A stretch of DNA of 42,335 bases from JAHFRG01 sp041495205 (GTDB lineage Bacteria > Pseudomonadota > Gammaproteobacteria > Burkholderiales > JAHFRG01), in contig JBGQCF010000015.1 of assembly GCA_041495205.1 (NCBI GenBank), positions 1 through 42,335 on the forward strand, read 5' to 3'. The notes under the pieces were generated by a model. It ran no database searches. It saw only the letters and a list, made by a program, of their open reading frames with translations, and was not told the origin of the DNA. Each line of letters starts with the position of its first letter. The stretch's first letter is position 1. A program made the translations under genes and the position numbers. Positions 39,018-42,335 of the stretch are shown one piece after another.

Positions 39018-41810
39018 ATGAAAAACGCCTCCGGAAATTCCGCCAGGGAACACGGGGCACCGTCAAGCGGAACCAAAACACTGCTCCTGGTTGACGGCTC
39101 CTCCTACCTGTACCGCGCATTTCACGCAATGGAGCGGCAGGATTTGCGCAACAGCCGGGGCGATCCCACAGGCGCGATTTACGTCGTGCTCAACATGCTG
39201 CGCCGCTTGCGCAGCGATTACAAGGCCGATTATATCGCCTGCGTGTTCGACGCGAAAGGCAAAACCTTCCGCGAAGAGCAGTATCCTGAATACAAGGCCA
39301 ACCGGCCTGCGATGCCGGAAGATTTGGCAGTCCAGATTGAACCACTCCACGAATGCATCCGTGCCCTGGGCTGGCCGCTGCTCATGATTGAAGGCGTGGA
39401 AGCCGACGATGTCATCGGTACGCTTACCACGCTTGCCGCGCGCGAGGGACTAAAGAGCATCGTTTCCACGGGGGACAAGGACCTCGCGCAGTTGGTGAAC
39501 CCGCAGGTTACGCTCATCAACACCATGAGCAACGAAAAACTCGACGAGCAGGGAGTACTCGCCAAGTTCGGCGTGGAGCCTTCACGCATCCTGGATTATC
39601 TGACGCTGATCGGCGACAGTGTGGATAACGTGCCCGGCGTGGACAAGGTCGGGCCGAAAACCGCGGTGAAGTTGCTGACACAGTATCAAACGCTCGACAA
39701 TGTAATGGCCCATGCTAATGATATCCCCGGCGTCGTGGGCGAGAATTTGCGCAAATCTCTTGACTGGCTTCCTCAGGCGCGCCAGTTGCTCACCGTCAAA
39801 TGCGACGTGGCTTTGCCTGTTGCTCTTTCCGACCTTGCTCCGCAATTGCCCGACAGCGCAAAACTTGCCGAACTGTTCGAACGATTTGAATTCAAAAACT
39901 GGCTTAAAGAGAGTAAGGGGTTAGGCGTAAGGAGTAAGGAGTCAGATCAAACCATAAACCAGGTGGTGAGCCCAAGCCACTCATCTCTTACTCTTCACCC
40001 CACACAAAAGAATTACGAAACCGTTCTGACCGAAGCACAACTGGAAAAATGGCTGAAGCGTATTCACGCGGCGCAATTGGTGGCGGTGGATACCGAAACC
40101 ACCGGGCTGGATCCGCTGCAGGACAAGCTGGTCGGGATATCATTCTCGGTGGAAGCGCACCATGCCGCTTATATTCCGCTTGCGCACCGTTATTCCGACG
40201 CGCCGGCTCAACTTGATTTCCATCAGGTTATACAGCGGCTCAAGCCCTGGCTGGAAGATCCGGGAAAACCCAAGCTTGGACAGAACCTCAAGTATGACAA
40301 GCACATCTTCGCCAATCACGACGTTGTGCTTTCCGGCATTGCGCATGACACCATGCTGCAATCCTATGTGCTGGAAAGCCACAGGGCGCATGACATGGAC
40401 AATCTGGCGGAGCGCCATCTCGGCGTCAAAACCATCACTTATGATGAAGTGACCGGAAAGGGCGCCGGCCGGATCAGTTTTGAGCAGGTGGCAGTGGACA
40501 AAGCCACCGAATATGCGGCTGAAGACGCCGACATCACGCTGCAACTGCATCAGGCGCTATATCCGCAGATTGCTGCCGACCCCAAACTGGAGATGATTTA
40601 CCGGCGTATCGAGATGCCGCTCCTCGAAGTGCTCTTTGACATGGAGAGAAACGGCGTGCTGCTGGATGTGAAACTGCTGGGGGAACAAAGCCGCGAATTG
40701 GGAAACAGGATGCTGGAACTTGAAACCGAGGTGTACCGGCTTGCGGAACAACCGTTCAATCTCAATTCGCCGAAGCAGATACAGGAAATCCTGTTCGAGC
40801 GCCACAAGCTTCCGGTGGTGAAGAAAACGCCCGGCGGCGCGCCTTCCACCGATGAAGACGTGCTGCAGGAGCTGGCGCTGAATTATCCGCTGCCAAAATT
40901 GATACTCGATTATCGTGGCTTGGCCAAACTTAAATCCACATATACCGACAAATTGCCGCGCATGGTGGATCCGGCCACCGGGCGGGTGCACACTAATTAC
41001 GCTCAGGCGGTTGCGGTAACGGGCAGGCTTGCCAGCAACGATCCCAACCTACAGAACATTCCGGTGCGCACCCAGGAAGGGCGCAGAATCCGCGAAGCGT
41101 TTATCGCTGCTGCCGGCCATCAGATTGTATCAGCAGACTATTCGCAAATTGAACTTCGCATCATGGCGCATATCTCGCGGGATGCGAACCTGCTCAAAGC
41201 TTTTGCCGCAGGCGAGGACATCCACCGCGCCACCGCAGCGGAGATTTTCGGCATTCCTCCGAACGAAGTCGGGGCAGAACAGCGGCGCTACGCCAAGGTG
41301 ATTAATTTCGGCCTGATTTACGGCATGTCGGCGTTCGGTTTGGCCGGCCAGTTGGGCATCGAGCGAACGGCGGCACAACTTTACATGGAACGTTATTTCG
41401 CCCGTTATACGGGGGTTGCGGATTACATGCAGCGCACCCGCGAACTTGCCAAGCAACAGGGTTTTGTGGAAACCGTGCTGGGTAGAAGGCTTTGGCTTCC
41501 GGACATCAACAGCTCCAACGGCATGCGCCGCCAGGGGGCGGAGCGCGCGGCAATCAACGCGCCGATGCAGGGCACCGCCGCGGATCTTATTAAACTTGCC
41601 ATGATTGCGGTGCATGAGTGGCTTAAGCAAAGGCAGCTCAAAGCCAAGCTCATCATGCAAGTGCACGACGAGCTGGTGCTGGAAGTGCCGAATGGCGAAC
41701 TCGGGTTGGTGACATCCGAGTTGCCAAAGCTCATGTGTGGTGTTGCCAGATTGGAAGTGCCGCTGGTTGTAGATGTTGGGTCGGGACCAAACTGGGAAAA
41801 AGCACATTAA
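39018..41810 (+). CDS. polA: DNA polymerase I
   Basis: 930 residues from the ATG at 39018 (a GTG at 39003 is the alternative). It fills gaps in repair and removes Okazaki primers. The 5' nuclease domain (LLLVDGSSYLYRAFHAM, EGVEADDVIGTL, GDKDLAQLV, GDSVDNVPGVDKVGPKTA) covers about residues 20-295. The proofreading domain keeps its acidic residues (VAVDTETTGLDPL, AAEDADITLQL). The polymerase has NDPNLQNIPVRTQEGRRIRE, SADYSQIELRIMAH, RRYAKVINFGLIYGMSAFGL and MQVHDELVLEVP. Residues ~298-329, between the first two domains, come from a heptamer-phased repeat. The C-terminus is normal; the last base of its TAA is the first base of repeat copy C. Confidence 0.97.
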   Translation: MKNASGNSAREHGAPSSGTKTLLLVDGSSYLYRAFHAMERQDLRNSRGDPTGAIYVVLNMLRRLRSDYKADYIACVFDAKGKTFREEQYPEYKANRPAMPEDLAVQIEPLHECIRALGWPLLMIEGVEADDVIGTLTTLAAREGLKSIVSTGDKDLAQLVNPQVTLINTMSNEKLDEQGVLAKFGVEPSRILDYLTLIGDSVDNVPGVDKVGPKTAVKLLTQYQTLDNVMAHANDIPGVVGENLRKSLDWLPQARQLLTVKCDVALPVALSDLAPQLPDSAKLAELFERFEFKNWLKESKGLGVRSKESDQTINQVVSPSHSSLTLHPTQKNYETVLTEAQLEKWLKRIHAAQLVAVDTETTGLDPLQDKLVGISFSVEAHHAAYIPLAHRYSDAPAQLDFHQVIQRLKPWLEDPGKPKLGQNLKYDKHIFANHDVVLSGIAHDTMLQSYVLESHRAHDMDNLAERHLGVKTITYDEVTGKGAGRISFEQVAVDKATEYAAEDADITLQLHQALYPQIAADPKLEMIYRRIEMPLLEVLFDMERNGVLLDVKLLGEQSRELGNRMLELETEVYRLAEQPFNLNSPKQIQEILFERHKLPVVKKTPGGAPSTDEDVLQELALNYPLPKLILDYRGLAKLKSTYTDKLPRMVDPATGRVHTNYAQAVAVTGRLASNDPNLQNIPVRTQEGRRIREAFIAAAGHQIVSADYSQIELRIMAHISRDANLLKAFAAGEDIHRATAAEIFGIPPNEVGAEQRRYAKVINFGLIYGMSAFGLAGQLGIERTAAQLYMERYFARYTGVADYMQRTRELAKQQGFVETVLGRRLWLPDINSSNGMRRQGAERAAINAPMQGTAADLIKLAMIAVHEWLKQRQLKAKLIMQVHDELVLEVPNGELGLVTSELPKLMCGVARLEVPLVVDVGSGPNWEKAH
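39911..40003 (+). repeat. Heptamer-phased inverted repeat inside polA
   Basis: The left arm is GAGTAAG GGGTTAG GCGTAAG GAGTAAG GAGTCAG. The right arm is CTCATCT CTTACTC TTCACCC CA. About 35 nt separate them. It is translated in frame as a Ser/Lys/Val-rich linker between the 5' nuclease and 3'-5' exonuclease domains, and is of the same sequence type as the element in the lptE-leuS gap. Confidence 0.8.
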
Positions 41811-42082
41811 GAGCCTCTAACATAATGAAACGGATTTGCGTTGCTGGCCAAAAAGCGATGGATGCGCGACGCGAGGCGCAACTCGATGCCGGGACATCGA
41901 GTAAGCCGAGCAACAAAGCAGGCGCGCTTTTTGGCCGCAACCCGCAGGGACGGCGCGGGTTTCGGCGCATGCCTTTGTCGCTCGCCGCTTATTGGGGAGT
42001 GACCCAACGGCGCGGCTCGCTTCGCGGCCTGCATACGAAACCGACGCCGTCGCATTATTCGTTTCATTATGTTAGAGGCTCT
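41810..42082 (+). repeat. Structured TIR element, family 2, copy C (after polA)
   Basis: A 273-bp element with perfect 23-bp inverted ends (AGAGCCTCTAACATAATGAA, then ACG). The interior is nearly identical to 32019-32291, with the hairpins GGCCAAAAAGCG/CGCTTTTTGGCC, CTCGATG/CATCGAG, TTGGG/CCCAA and CGACG-C-CGTCG. It begins at the last base of the polA stop codon. The remainder of this 343-bp gap (42083-42153) is an A-rich leader without recognisable features. The open frame across it is translated repeat. Confidence 0.88.
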
Positions 42083-42153
42083 AAGGAACAGGATGACAAG
42101 AACTGCAAAAAAGCACACACTAATTTTCCCGTTTCTGCGGCTTGCTTGAACCC

Positions 42154-42335
42154 GTGGTTAAAAACAAACGCTTTCTGATTTTACTCGCGCTGGCTGCACT
42201 GCTTGCGCTACTGTTCGCGCAAGCGGTGTCGCAGGAGTCACCGGCGCCGCAGGTGACGTTTACTTCTCTGAAAGGCGAGAAAATCTCCATGCAGAGCCTG
42301 CGCGGCAAGGTGGTGCTGGTAAATTTCTGGGCCAC
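42154..42335 (+). CDS. TlpA/ResA-like thioredoxin-fold protein, N-terminal fragment
   Basis: Partial gene, cut by the right edge after ~60 codons. An N-terminal membrane anchor or signal (FLILLALAALLALLFAQAVS) is followed by the start of a periplasmic thioredoxin fold: FTSLKGEKISMQSLRGKVVL, then VNFWAT, the position where a CPxC active site normally follows. This is the beginning of TlpA/ResA/peroxiredoxin-like thiol-disulfide proteins used in cytochrome maturation or redox control. The start is uncertain: GTG at 42154 is preferred, TTG at 42142 is in frame, and no strong Shine-Dalgarno is visible. Confidence 0.8.
   Translation, partial: MVKNKRFLILLALAALLALLFAQAVSQESPAPQVTFTSLKGEKISMQSLRGKVVLVNFWA

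Noticed and set aside
41735..42178. A 147-residue protein spanning the end of polA and repeat copy C, with look-alikes at 4226-4495 and 32050-32403
   Set aside because: The similarity between these frames arises from the repeat DNA. They begin and end at arbitrary places, and base changes follow pairing of stems, not protein conservation.

Overview
The window is a gene-dense piece of a betaproteobacterial chromosome, probably from an autotrophic member of the Nitrosomonadales or a close relative. The order DUF971-ubiE-...-Tim44-ubiJ-ubiB, the run leuS-lptE-holA-proA and the polA neighbourhood (LOG protein, DUF2782, type II homoserine kinase) all point there. A class I phosphoribulokinase implies carbon fixation by the Calvin cycle. 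The lineage is inferred from protein resemblance and gene order, not from a marker search.

Layout. Positions 1-2251 (+) hold the end of metH, a small Rho-N-like protein, mscL and a SIMPL-domain exported protein. From 17320 down to 2279 almost everything is on the minus strand: a dienelactone hydrolase, a DUF4197 protein, a HIT protein, an uncharacterised 533-residue protein, a ubiquinone-biosynthesis run (DUF971, ubiE, radical SAM, ATP-grasp, Tim44-like, ubiJ, ubiB) and a polyamine ABC operon potABCD. Positions 17438-19680 (+) encode a two-gene osmoprotectant ABC importer. Positions 20000-24656 hold an exported methyltransferase, a GDT1-type transporter and an ECF sigma locus. From 31988 down to 24661 (-) run leuS, lptE, holA, proA and lpdA. 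Positions 32549-35673 (+) are cbbP and uvrD. The last part has a membrane protein, thrB, a DUF2782 protein, a LOG protein, polA and the start of a thioredoxin-like gene.

The most interesting material is of three kinds. (1) An ECF sigma/anti-sigma pair lies beside three promoters that share GGGAATA, exactly 18 nt, then T(T/A)AT(A/G)C. They read into the sigma operon, into a small exported protein with a duplicated motif, and into a Tat-lipoprotein metallophosphoesterase plus a standalone CuA-type cupredoxin. This defines a self-contained predicted envelope regulon. (2) A radical SAM protein with a C-terminal CCAEP motif and an ATP-grasp enzyme sit inside the ubiquinone operon, the latter overlapping the next gene by ATGA. 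This looks like an uncharacterised two-enzyme pathway. (3) The window is rich in structured repeats. Four ~270-bp elements with terminal inverted repeats have internal stems whose sequences change but whose pairing is kept. Two copies of another element do the same. Several short hairpins are built from phased 7-nt units, two of them absorbed in frame into UvrD and PolA.

One ~270-bp element sits exactly at the potB/potC junction, where its ends supply the potB stop codon and a Shine-Dalgarno-like AGAGG before potC. No tRNA, rRNA, CRISPR array, transposase or phage gene was seen.
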